NCBI GenBank assembly: GCA_936440205.1
Contig: OW387148.1
Coordinates: forward strand, 39,963,003 to 40,027,002
Direction: 5' to 3'
DNA: 64,000 bases
Origin: Lepidonotus clava
Taxonomy: Eukaryota; Annelida; Polychaeta; Phyllodocida; Polynoidae
The translations under genes were made by a program, and so were the position numbers. The notes below the pieces were generated by a model, which did no database searches, had not been told where the DNA came from, and saw only the letters and a program-made list of their open reading frames with translations. Below are positions 31,321 through 41,805 of the stretch, piece after piece; the first letter of the stretch is position 1, and every line of letters starts with the position of its first letter.

Positions 31321-32110
31321 CTATGCTGCCGTGTCGAATTTAGGGGTCTACCCCAATAGTTTTCACCCACTCCCATTAATCACAATCAATCATGACTACT
31401 CCAAGGCACACCCGTATCCCATGGCAACTTAGTCAGCGTAAGTTATCCCGGCCAACCGCCAAGGTCAAAGAGCAATTTTGAAGGTCATGCGGTGGCTTTA
31501 ACGAACTAAGCCCAATTACTGCGCATCTTCTCTGCGCATCTCTGACTCTTACTTCCGGTTACTTCTTATTATCGCTCAGCAAACATGACTTCCGACGTTA
31601 AGATTGAAAGGCAACGCTGGTCCGACTCCACTATGGGTCTTTACCACTAAATTCGACACCGCGACACAGCTGTTTCTTAAATTTAATATGGTGACATGAC
31701 TATTAAGCCCAATACCCATTAGGTGAATTTGAGCAGAGTCGGCTGACTTATTGGCTCTAAAATCGGCCGACTGTACGAGAAGAGTGGGCTGATTTTAGTG
31801 CTGACTCATATCAAATATGTATATTTCAATATACCATACTGACTAGTGATCGACTAATTCCATGAGAATAATCTCTCGATTTTAGTGCTGATTAGTCAGC
31901 CGATTCAGTGAAATTCACCTAGTTGGTATGGGGCTTTAAATTCGACATGGGTCACAGCATCTTAGGGACGTACGACATCACTATTTCTTAGACTCGACGT
32001 ATGACATTGGAATAAGTAAGCGACAAAGACATGTGACAGGACTGTATTTTAAATGTATTTTAAATTTGACACGTGACATCGGACTCCCCCATCTAGAGCC
32101 CCTCAGTAGG
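31321..32110. mobile_element. 30-base-subrepeat element pieces with a nested MITE
   Basis: A short minus-strand piece at about 31,318-31,360 ends in ggggtctacccc. A plus-strand piece begins near 31,640 (actaaattcgacaccgcgac) and continues to gacatcggactcccccatc at about 32,090. It is split by the CCCACTAGGCGA-family MITE at 31,707-31,934. The insertion order is clear: subrepeat element first, MITE second. Confidence 0.65.
31707..31934. mobile_element. MITE, CCCACTAGGCGA family, copy 2
   Basis: It starts gcccaatacccattaggtga after ttaa and ends cacctagttggtatggggc before tttaa. It is strongly self-complementary around gcactaaaatc-type segments. Confidence 0.8.
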
Positions 32111-33249
32111 GGGTAGGAGAGGCTTGGAGTGGAAGTTCATTTGTCTTGAGAGTTCTTCCTTTCTTAGGGAAGGCGGGGGGTGCCCTATCCATCATGGGCA
32201 AAGCAAATCCGATTCCAATCTGAAATGACCTTTTCGACAATCAACAGCCCAGAGGTATGCATCCATCAAAGTGCGAGCCGCCTTGACCTAACCAATGCCC
32301 CCGCCCCCCACCCCATGGCCCTAGATGACTTAGGTCCATAAGGACCAAAAAAAAGTGTTCAGATAATAGGGCCTGTAGGTTGAAGAAAAATAGGGAAGCT
32401 AAGGACCGCGTTCAACATATAAAAAGTATGTTGAAGATTGGTAATTATTTCTTGCCGATTTTGGACTGGTTGCTGATTTTGCACTTTTGGCGGCTGATTT
32501 TGCACTTTTAGTGGCTGAAATTGCGCCAAAAGTGATGGCTGCTGGTATGGACCGTTACCATGGAGGGGTTCAATATCGGCAGATCGCACTTTCGGTATAT
32601 GGACTATGGCCTTAAGTCGATTTGTTTAAAGGCAAATATTTAACCAATAGATGCATTCTAGATGCTAGAAATTGTTGTACAGGTTGTTTGGCTTGATTTC
32701 TGAATTATCAGGAATGCCTGGGCAAGCAGCACATCCCCATGTATGTCTACAGCTCATGCTGGAAAATACGTCGACAACGCCGTGAGGCTTAAGTTTAGAC
32801 ATTTTCATTAATCATGGTATATATGGTAGTAAAGATGATGGAGAGAAATATCAACTATATTTTAATTTGTCATTTGTATATGTTTATCATCTTTTAAGTT
32901 AGTTTAAAATTCGTTCATAACAAACTGATATAGCAGATTTTATATAATTTCTATACTTTTTTTTAGTGTTCTTGTCGACATAATTGCTAAAAATTAGCTT
33001 ACAGGTGTCTAAAATACAGTAAATCAGCTATCTGTGGTAGGGAGAATTAGGTAGAGTTGTAGCACTGACTACATACTGCATTACCTATAATAGGTAAACA
33101 CAATAGAGACTGATCTGTCAGGACGAAAGAAATGCCAGATGAAATGAGCATGGAAGCTATAACGTGGCAATAGCGTTGCATTTGCAAAGCTGTGGACATT
33201 GTTGATTATGAAATTAGAATTATCTTCATGACTTGTAGATAATTATACC
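32111..33249. other. spacer with a possible weak MITE
   Basis: About 32,395-32,613 may be a decayed MITE: it has ctaaggaccgcgttcaaca near one side and tatggactatggccttaag at the other, with repeated gctgattttgcacttttgg modules inside. The rest is unique and shows no gene. Confidence 0.35.
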
Positions 33250-34298
33250 CATCATTAAAACATTAAAACAAGAAATTGTGAGTTACCTCTTTTTGATTGG
33301 TAAAAAAACATGTCAACTTCTTTTTGACTCGTGAAAGAAACGTGTTGACTCGTGTCCTTTTTCCTAGTGGAAGTTCCCATGAAGCAGTATCTTTTTATAT
33401 GCTATTTGATCATGTGAAAAACACAAGAAATTGTGTAAACAGAATCTTTTGAATGTTACCTCTTTTTGACCATGAAAAAACACGTGTAAACTCATGTCAT
33501 CGTTTCTTGGAGATGTAACAACTCCGAGCAGCTTATTTCCACATGTCATTTGGTCGCTGAGAGTTTATACTTGGAATTTTATACCCTGTAATATTACTTA
33601 TGGATCATTAAAACATGTGAAAAATACAAGAAATTACGTTAACGAAATTGCATCTTTTTAATTGTGAAAAACACGTGTCAACTTGCGTTTTTATTTCTCA
33701 AGGAAGTTACCACTTCAAGTGTTTTTCTTTTTCATACATCGTTCGATCACTGCTCAAAAAAGCTTTTATACCATGAAATATTATTCATGAGTCTTCAAAA
33801 TATGCAAAATATACAAGAAATTGTGTTAACAAAATCCTGTCTTTTTAATTATGAAAAACGTGTGTCAACTCATATCTTTGTTTCTCAGGGAAGTTACCGT
33901 GCAAAGCAGCTTCTTTTCATATGTCATTCAATCACAGCTTAAAGAAGCTTTTATCCCATGAAATATTATGCATAAATCATTAAAACATGTAAAATACATA
34001 TAAGTAATTGTATTAATATAATCCTGTCTTTTTAATAATGAAAAACACATGTCAATTCCTGTCTCCGGGAAGTTGCCACTCTGAGCGGCTTCTTTTCATA
34101 CGTCACTCGAAACATTTATACAATGAAATATATTAAGCGTGAGTCATCAAAACATGTGAAATATATAAGAAATTATGTTAACATAATCCCGTCTTTTTAA
34201 TTGTGAAAAACACGTGTCAACTCCTGTCTTTGTTTCTCAGGGAAGTTACCACTCGAAGCGGCTTCTTTTCATACGTCATTCGATCACTGCTTAAAGAA
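33250..34298. repeat. satellite-like array, period about 185 bases, six units
   Basis: Units are marked by acaagaaattgtg-type sequence at about 33,270, 33,424, 33,628, 33,814, 34,001 and 34,167. Each carries gtgaaaaacacgtgtcaact and a cggcttcttttcatacgtca block. Spacing is 154-204, mostly 185-187. Non-coding. Confidence 0.8.
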
Positions 34299-34738
34299 GC
34301 TAATTAGAATTACGGTGGGACTGAGCCGGGGATGTATGTCGGCCCGTAATTAGAGCCCATAGCATGTCGTAATTAAACGCGAACAAGTGCTCCAGACGTT
34401 TAGAACACACGTGAAAAAGTTGCAAGTCATCATTGGCAAACTTCCTGCTTCGCTGGTACCTTGCGCGCACCCAGAATTGCCTGCCACCCGGCCCGGGCCA
34501 GGCTTGGAACCAGCCAACATAAATAACTGCATGGTTCTAGCTACACTAATTAATTCTACTGTGATTAATGTACATTTCATACTTAAGGCAGTGTGAGTGT
34601 GATAATTGGCCCAAGGCAACCCTTAATTACTGTCTGGGCTTAAGTCAGACTCATTATGAGGTAGCTAGTGCCAGTCTGTCAGGGGCCCTACCTCTCAGGC
34701 CCATTATTCGGCCTTCAAGTTATCGCTTTCTCCTATTG
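34299..34738. promoter_or_regulatory. single-copy island with clustered TAATTA motifs
   Basis: About 440 repeat-free bases between a satellite and a MITE cluster. TAATTA-type homeodomain cores occur near 34,301, 34,347, 34,370, 34,547 and 34,623, together with actgtgattaatgtac. An 89-codon minus-strand frame is present but unrecognised. Enhancer function is an inference from motif clustering only. Confidence 0.3.
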
Positions 34739-35378
34739 GAGGTTTTACACTATGCGATATGATAATGTCGCGGCATGAAGTTGCACATAATTATTAGATG
34801 TTTTACACTATGCGATATGAGCTGCGATATGATGATGTTGTGCAGTGAAGTTGCATATATTAGATGTTTTACATTATGCGATACGATGGGGGTAGACCCC
34901 TAAAATCGACACGGCGACATGGCCTTTTTTGGGCTTAGTGACATGCGACATCATCATTCCTTAAATTCGACATGGCGACATCACTATTTCCTTAAATTCG
35001 ACAGGGCGACATCGTCATTTCTTAAATTCGACAGGGCGACACGGGACCCCCCCATCTACATTCCCGATATGAGCTGCGATATGACGATGTTGTGCAGTGA
35101 AGCCGCACATATTAGATGTTTTACACTACGCGATATGAGCTGCAATATGACAATGTTGTGCAGTGAAGTCGCACATATTAGATGTTTTACACTATGCGAT
35201 ATGAGCTGCGATATGAGCTGCAATGAAGCCACACATATTAGGGATAAACTTCTTTGTTTGACATGTGTGGCATTCTCCAAATTGGCATTTTATAACAATT
35301 ATATCGCCCCTGTATGTGAATTTCCTGTTATATACTCATATCATGTCGATATCGCAGCTCAAGTCGCGCAGGCGTAAA
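34739..35378. mobile_element. MITE with an amplified left end and a nested element
   Basis: The left terminus ttttacactatgcgatatga is repeated at 34,743, 34,801, 34,867, 35,119 and 35,184, each followed by gctgcgatatgacgatgttg-type sequence and cacatattagatg (period about 58-66). A single right terminus, gatatcgcagctcaagtcgc then gtaaaagggcc, closes it at about 35,376. The 30-base-subrepeat element at 34,884-35,060 lies inside. A single-unit relative is at 62,146-62,334. Confidence 0.75.
34884..35060 (+). mobile_element. 30-base-subrepeat element, best preserved copy
   Basis: It starts gatgggggtagacccctaaa and ends cgggacccccccatcta, which are inverted relative to each other. Inside are four or five units of tttcttaaattcgacagggc then gacatcgtca, at an exact 30-base spacing near 34,967, 34,997 and 35,027. 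About 175 bases. Confidence 0.75.
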
Positions 35379-35725
35379 AGGGCCTTATGTTGAAAATGAG
35401 GAACAAAAGAAAGTCTCAATGAAGGGACAGGAATAATAATCAACCCCTGCAATAGAAAATAACCACACTATAGGATTAATATGTAAATACATTTCCCAAC
35501 CATTCAGGGTCTCATTTTCTCTTTCATGATTAGCATAGTTATGCATCATTGAACTTATCATTTCTTGCCTATTTCATACTCTTAAAAAAAGAATGGTTTG
35601 CCTCACTCTGAATAACTTTTTTTAGATATTCATAAAATTTACAATATCTTAGATTTCTTTTATAATACTGGTTCTGGTTATAATTATAAACAAAAAAGTT
35701 GTTAGTCCGATTTCCCTGTGGTCCA
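35379..35725. other. AT-rich spacer, no gene seen
   Basis: No feature is supported. Confidence 0.35.
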
Positions 35726-35727
35726 TT

Positions 35728-36112
35728 GCATAATGGGTCTCACTGTTGTGAGGGTTTGCACACACAGCGAGAGCCGTCACTGTTGAACAGTGAGTGTATC
35801 CAACTTTCTTATCAACAGTGAGGGTTGGCACTCCTGCTTTTTTAAATGTGTCAGGGGGGCATTTTGGGGTCATTATTTTTGAATTCTGTTTTCACTCTGT
35901 AATAGTTGTGCCACTGATCTCATACAATATGTAAAAGGTAAATGGCGGAAATGTATTTATCAATAAATTAAATGTATTCAAAGTTTGTGCAAAACCATCG
36001 CTGTTGTGAGGGTTTGCATTTTGAAAACCTTAAGGATATCGCTGTTGTGAGACCCATATCTAAACCCTTGCTGTGGTCTCGCTGTTGCGAGGGTTTGGTT
36101 ATGCAACAGACT
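35728..36112. mobile_element. dispersed repeat with gtctcactgttgtgagggt modules, copy 1
   Basis: Modules of gtctcgctgttgtgagggtttg recur at both ends and inside. The central part (gtgtatccaactttcttatc, cagtgagggttggcac) matches the copy at 39,388-39,655. Several short palindromes (ctcactgttgtgag) could fold. Non-coding. Confidence 0.65.
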
Positions 36113-36115
36113 ACA

Positions 36116-36474
36116 GTGGCCCGTTGCACAATAGAATTTCGTTACTAAGATAAAACAACGAAAGCACAACGAACTTTTGCTTAACAACGAAATGTTTCGT
36201 TGTTACGAAAATATTCCACTCTTACTTAGATAGTAAATATCTCAGCTTCTAATGACTGGAATTGAATTATGTAAATTGATATAAAAAGGCAAGACATTAG
36301 AGAAACACCATTAAAAGTTACAACTCTTTGAGGGTATTCTAAATATAGAAAAAAAATTGTTAAAAAAGTTTCGTTGTTACGAAAATAACTGCAAATAATT
36401 TATTAAGCAACAACGAACTCTTTCGTTGTTTATCATATTTTCGTTGTTACGAAACCCATTGTGCAACGGGCCAC
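36116..36474. mobile_element. MITE with GTGGCCCGTTGCACAAT termini, copy 1
   Basis: It starts gtggcccgttgcacaatag and ends cattgtgcaacgggccac. Both arms continue inward with repeated tttcgttgttacgaaa. A second copy is at 51,918-52,219. About 360 bases, non-coding. A fragment of another end (ttatgcaatgggccact) follows at about 36,515-36,533. Confidence 0.85.
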
Positions 36475-36595
36475 TGATGATTTGACAACGATGTTATTTG
36501 TTGTTATATGTGCCATTATGCAATGGGCCACTCGACATATAACACTGCTTGCTATGTGTTAGGGGCATTTATTTCAGTAACAACATTTCTTTGTA

Positions 36596-36807
36596 GGGGC
36601 AGGGTGGTCCAGCGGTTAGCATACTGGCCTTGCCAGCCCAGGTTCGACCCTTGGTGCTGACAACTGGACCACCTGACCTTGGCTTCATTTCCAGTGTGAT
36701 CAGAGTACCTTGTACTGTCCTAAAAAACCTTGAGTTGGTGTTGATATAGCTGAAAAATTACTGAACACACCTTCAACTCCAACAATCATCATCATCTTCA
36801 TCATCGT
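36596..36807 (+). mobile_element. tRNA-derived SINE, family B, copy 2
   Basis: A-box-like tggtccagcggttagc at about 36,605 and B box aggttcgaccc at about 36,639-36,649. The tail has gatatagctgaaaaattact and ends in an ATC-rich run after ctccaacaatc. Same family as 7,697-7,921. Confidence 0.8.
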
Positions 36808-37170
36808 CACATTTCTAAGTCAGCAAAATACACTGACTATATATAGTATAACCCACGTCATTTTCCATTAGAGACCCCAGCATTTATCATAGTAGTCTTC
36901 TTTCGAGTACGAAGCAACCTTTTGGGCACATCTGGCAATGGCCATCCTTTACAGTATAATTATGTCATTATACGATTAGAGCGGAACCCAAGGGTATTGA
37001 ATAATTGAGAACGCTAAGGGTTTCAGCTCTTTTTTTTTATCACATTTGATCGTTGTTATTTTTCACCACCACTGGTTCTGATAGTCTGTAATGTTAACTA
37101 TTATTATGCAACCAGACTGTTGAGTATTATAATCTATTATTATATATAATTATTACTTTTGATTTGAATG
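36808..37170. other. AT-rich spacer, no gene seen
   Basis: No feature is supported. Confidence 0.35.
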
Positions 37171-37175
37171 ATATA

Positions 37176-37555
37176 CAGGGGGTGATCCAAGAGGGGGAGA
37201 GGGAGGCTGGGGTCCCAAATCCCCTTTTTTCTGAACAGAAAAATAGGGACTTATGATACAAAATACGAGAAAAAATGTCCTACAAGTGTGCATGAATATA
37301 CAAGGTTTAAGCTAATAAGGGACCTTCCATAAAGTATGTATGCATCAGGGTAGGATGAGATAGAATAGGGGGGGTTTGATTTTTTTTAAATGTGTATATG
37401 TTCTAGTACAAATCAAATGTGTACTTTTGCCCAAGGGGTGGGAAGGGGGTTGGGGGGGTGGAGGGGTTAAGGGTTCTGAGATTTTCAAAATGTGTGTACA
37501 TACTAAATGGAAGGCCCCTAACAGAACCCCCACCCCCTTTTTGAAATCCTAGATC
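37176..37555. repeat. G-rich bounded repeat containing a MITE-like segment
   Basis: The outer part starts caggggg then gatccaagagggggag and ends ccccacccccttttt, like the other G-rich bounded copies. Inside, about 37,319-37,522 starts gggaccttccataaagtatg and ends tacatactaaatggaaggcc, an inverted pair, so a MITE seems to be nested in or fused to it. Confidence 0.5.
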
Positions 37556-37890
37556 TGCTCCGGCTGTGTCATAACCACTCACAGCCAGTCGCCCCTGGAG
37601 AGACCACCGGTGAATTATTTAAGACCTCAAAAGTTGCCCACAATTAAAGCCACACTCTCCCCGAGCAGCTCTCGACGGTGGTGCCACCTGCCGACCTGCA
37701 GACGCAATAACTCAATCTGCTCGCTTCCTATTGGCCCAGAAAAAAAGTGGGGTAAGGAGGGAAAAAGGTGAATTGATGGCTGAAAAAAATCTGCAAGACA
37801 TCAGAAGTGGTAGCTCTTGGGGGAAGCAATCAGGTTCGATTGGTCCACCTTGGGAGCACTTGTTGCAAAGATAATTTATTGTTTAATCTT
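37556..37890. other. unique sequence, possible regulatory island
   Basis: About 330 bases without repeats, including ggtggtgccacctgccgacc and acaattaaagcc. No gene is recognised. Confidence 0.25.
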
Positions 37891-38805
37891 TATTTAGTTT
37901 TTTTTATAGTTTAATTATCTAAATTTAATTTACGTTTTTTTAAAACAAAATATCTATTTTGGAGATGCTTAAAATTGGGTTGTTATATAGGATTGGTTGA
38001 GTTGGGGGTAGAATAAATTCGGATTTGCTTCATGGAAATTGTCTCATTTTTACCAGTTTAATTATCTAAAGTTTATCTACCAGTTTAATTATCTAAATTT
38101 GATTTATGGTTTTTTAAAACAAAATATCTATTTTGGAGATGCGATAAAAATAGGTTTTTATATAGGATTGCTAAAACAATTGGGAAGAAAAAACTGTAGG
38201 GTCCAGAAATCTGATGATTGTATGACATGTCTACCTCCTGAAAAATTGGTTACGGTACATGATTTTGTTTCTTCGGATATTTTCCACACCTCACTACAAC
38301 AGTACCTATACCATGCTGCCATTGTTCAGGTGCACCTTCTATGTCCTGTCAGTCCTATAAACCTTAATGTGGGTGGACGTACCGAGAACCTAATTTGGTG
38401 ATTTATTGTAGATACAGGAAAACTGTCACTCGTACACAGGGATGTCGCATCCTTGTTATTAGGTGTTTGCGAGCAACCTATAATTAATCTAAAGCTCAAA
38501 GAAACCTAAAGAATAACAAAATCACTTGGAAAATACAAGGAATAGGGTCCAGAGAATGTCATGTATACCATAACTCACTACCTCCTTATAAATAGGTGGC
38601 AACACATGATTTTGTTTCTTTGGATATTTTCCACACCTCACAACAATGTTACTTATACCATGGCACAATTGTTCAGGTGCACCTTCTGTGTCCTGTCAGT
38701 CCTATAAACCTCGACGTGGGTGGACGTACCGAGAACCTAATTTGGTGATTTATTGTAGATACAGGAGAACTGTCACTCGTACAGAGGGATGCCGCATCCA
38801 CCGTT
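37891..38805. repeat. two nested local duplications
   Basis: agtttaattatctaaattt plus aaaacaaaatatctattttg occurs at about 37,910-37,965 and again at 38,076-38,140. A larger unit of about 200 bases, starting near attttgtttcttcggatatt at 38,258, recurs at 38,605 with few differences (gcaccttctatgtcctgtca, gtgggtggacgtaccgagaa in both). A 120-codon frame at 38,039-38,401 spans these repeats and is not accepted as a gene. Confidence 0.7.
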
Positions 38806-39387
38806 AGTGGATGAAACCACTGCACGAGAAGGCCTAAATAATGCAGGCCTCATTCTCCTCTCGTCACAGTATAGGACACTACGCCTAGTTCGGATAATGC
38901 ACTGCTAGTGTATGTCGCTTATTTTCACTCCATTTATAATTCACACCCATGTCCTTTGACGTTAGACGTTATACCAGAATCTGCCCTCGGAACAAGCACG
39001 AAAATAGCCCGAACTCATGTAGGATGTGTAGGCTTTGTATATTGTGCTTAATCTCTCATCAGAATGTTATCAAAGTCTTACATATCTGAATTCAGTCAGT
39101 CTATGTTCACTGGTGTTCACTCAGAAATCAATTTTTGGGTTATGGGTGATGTATTTTCAAACAATCTTTTTCATATACAATATTGTTTTTATTAATTGCT
39201 CTGATGTAACTGTTCTTTACACATTCATTTTGTCTCCAACTCACATACTAGTTACATTCTTTAACCTGAAAAGAATGTTCTTTTAATGATGGATTCATAC
39301 GGTCGCATTGTAACACATACAATATTTGACTTACAATTCCTATGAGGAAAAATCAGGTATTTTGAATGTCTCTGTGCTCCATCTCAT
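38806..39387. other. spacer with a fragment of the CCCAGCCA family
   Basis: About 39,195-39,290 (ctagttacattctttaacctg, aaagaatgttcttt) matches the centre of the CCCAGCCA family. The rest shows no gene. Confidence 0.45.
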
Positions 39388-39655
39388 AACAGGTCTCGCA
39401 GTTGGGAGAGTTGGTACAAACAGCGAGACCCACTCCTGTTCTACAGCAAGCTTAAGTGAATCCAACTTTCCTAACAACAGCGAGGGCTGGCACACTCTTT
39501 TTTTAAGATTTGCCAGGGGGACATTTTCGGATCATCATTTTAATATTCTATTTTCAGCAAATGGTACCTGTGTTTCTAAGCTCTTATAATATTGCAAGAC
39601 CCATAACTAAACCCTCACTTTTCTCTTGCTGTTGGGACAGTTTGGTAATGTGACA
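39388..39655. mobile_element. dispersed repeat with gtctcgcagttgggagagt modules, copy 2
   Basis: Shorter relative of 35,728-36,112, sharing gtgaatccaactttcctaac, caacagcgagggctggcac and a caagacccataactaaaccc end. Confidence 0.6.
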
Positions 39656-39794
39656 TGGCACTGAAGTTAAGTTTATTTTAGTGCATTTCTGAAAATCTTG
39701 ATGTTTTGTTATCATGCGCTCTCTGCTGTTACCCATAACACCTGAATATATATATAGTTTATACGTTCATGGATTGAATTTCTTTGTCTTAAAG

Positions 39795-39964
39795 CTACGT
39801 CCTTTGACGCAAGCTGAACGACGCTACAGTGGCCACTGTGTTTTTCACTTTTGAAATGTAATGCGATGATGTAATTGGTCATGTCAAGAATTTGGCGGGC
39901 TTATAGTATAGTTACAGAAGCAGTCCATGTCATCTTCAGTGACGAGACTGTGGCTTTAAGATGC
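39795..39964. mobile_element. TTAAAG-ended MITE, second family, copy 2
   Basis: It starts ttaaagctacgtcctttgac and ends gactgtggctttaa. It shares an attggtcatgtca core and gtatagttacagaa-type sequence with 30,306-30,482. Confidence 0.6.
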
Positions 39965-40130
39965 TTTTTAATTTATGATGTTGTCTATCTACTATTCCAT
40001 CTATGGTGGTGGCAGTTGAGCATGATACTCAAAGTATTCTTAAATAACTGGAAAATCAGATAATGTAAAGGCCTGCATATGCAGCTTCATTTAGTATACC
40101 GTATGACAAAAGTGATAGGTAATTAATATA

Positions 40131-40392
40131 TACCCGGGGGGGGGGGGGGGGGGGCAAAATTTGCTCTTGCGGGTATTTCAACTACTCATGGCACAGAATT
40201 TCTTTTTTCCAACTGTTCCAACATCTTTCTAACACCCTTTGAAAAGTTTCATGTGAATAAGTATATTATTGGGACGATTTTTGTATGAATTTTCAAGAAA
40301 TTGTCATGTCCAAAAGTTCCTTGGATTTTTTGGGGGGTGAAATTCTCTCCTCGTGGGCATAAAATACCCCCCCCCCCCCACGGGAAATCATG
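40131..40392. repeat. foldback repeat bounded by G and C homopolymers
   Basis: It starts tatacccgg then about 18 G then gcaaaatttgctcttgcggg, and ends ctcctcgtgggcataaaata then a run of about 14 C. The ends are inverted relative to each other (gggtattt and aaaatacccc). About 260 bases, non-coding. Confidence 0.7.
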
Positions 40393-41111
40393 AAGGTTTT
40401 TTTGGTCGGCACCCTTTTCTTTTTTTCGGCAATCAAAACTAAATTAGTCTTCAAAACTACACAACTCTATGCATATATCACCATGTCTTTTGGTGTCACA
40501 ACTTATGCTGAATTATGGTATGTACATCATAAAAACTATGTTATCAAGCATCATAAATTAAAATATCATGATAAATTTAAAATCTGATGAAATGCAGCAT
40601 GTGACAGTTGAAATTCAACTGAAGATAACGGTTATGGCGCCAAATTTTTAAAGTGGGATGACAATAAATTGTGTAACCATAGTTTTGAAACGGTTAGATC
40701 ACGGCCGCGCCAGAAATAATAATTTTGATCTAGGTCTCACTATACAAAATAATAAGCTGGATGAAGGCAGCTGGTTATCTTACAAAGAGCCACTATGAAT
40801 CAATAAATGTTCTCTGCCAGTCGGATACAGAATATTCATAGACTCATCTTTTTAGATGTCGTTAATTCAACAGGTGATGTCAGACATGAGATAGCCGAAC
40901 CGAAGACGGCGATGGATTTCCGAAGAAAAAGTAAATATTAATGTAAGGATATGCCCCAAAAAGAGATGGGTAATGAAATGCAGGATCAAAAGACAAACAA
41001 TGAGATCCATTTCAAAAGAAAGAGGGAAGAGAGTTGCTCAAGCATTGTACTATGTGTTTTTCTTGTCATTGATGGATTGTTCTACAACGATGACTGAGTT
41101 TGAATGACATA
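40393..41111. other. no gene seen
   Basis: AT-rich unique sequence of about 720 bases. Confidence 0.35.
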
Positions 41112-41115
41112 TTAA

Positions 41116-41371
41116 GGCTATATTACACTACGCGTCAAGTCACGTTCATGTTGGGTTGCATTGCCCAAAACGAGTGATTCGCATTATTTTACCAGCATCT
41201 TTGTAAAAAAATGCATCATAACGCGACTCAACGCTTGCCAAAACGCAAAGTGTAATGTATTTCACATTGGGTACAATGCGAATTGTTCGCGTTGGGCAAC
41301 AACGCGAATTGTTCGCATTGGGCAACACTCCCCAATACGACCCTAGACCCAACGTGTAGTGTAATTAGGGC
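41116..41371. mobile_element. MITE, ATATTACACTACGCG terminus
   Basis: It starts ggctatattacactacgcg after ttaa (41,112-41,115) and ends cgtgtagtgtaattagggc before ttaa (41,372-41,375). The interior has attgttcgcgttgggcaac twice. Its right TTAA is also the left TTAA of the next element. Confidence 0.8.
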
Positions 41372-41375
41372 TTAA

Positions 41376-41583
41376 GCCCATACACACAAGGCTAAATTAG
41401 TAACTACCAAAAGAATCATCCAACCTTTGCACAAATTCAGATCACAAATCAGTATACACTATTGAAATGTACATGTTTGCCATGAATTGGTGCTAAAATC
41501 GTCTGACTATTCTGGTAGATAAGGCTGATTTTAGTGCCTACCAGTTGACAGACTTGGTCAAATTCGCCTTGTTGGTACAGGGC
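41376..41583. mobile_element. MITE, CCCACTAGGCGA family, copy 3
   Basis: It starts gcccatacacacaaggctaa and ends cgccttgttggtacagggc before tttaa. It is more diverged than other copies and directly abuts the element at 41,116-41,371. Confidence 0.75.
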
Positions 41584-41805
41584 TTTAATCTCATTTAAAA
41601 AGCTAGTTATACCATTCTGTCATATTCTATTTTCTGAACAACACATCATACTATATTTGAACAAAATATGTACTTTACCTTTCTAAGGTAAATGTCCTAA
41701 AAATAGTGATATGGTACATTTTCTAATACATTAGGGAACTTGAACAGGGATAATAGGGAAAGGATTTCAATATGAACTCTGGAAATGTCATATGGAATTC
41801 TTCTC
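41584..41805. other. spacer, no gene seen
   Basis: Unique AT-rich sequence. Confidence 0.3.

Noticed and set aside
38039-38401. A 120-codon frame as a gene
   Set aside because: It spans two local duplications, and the duplicated part near 38,605 does not keep a comparable frame, so selection for protein is unlikely.
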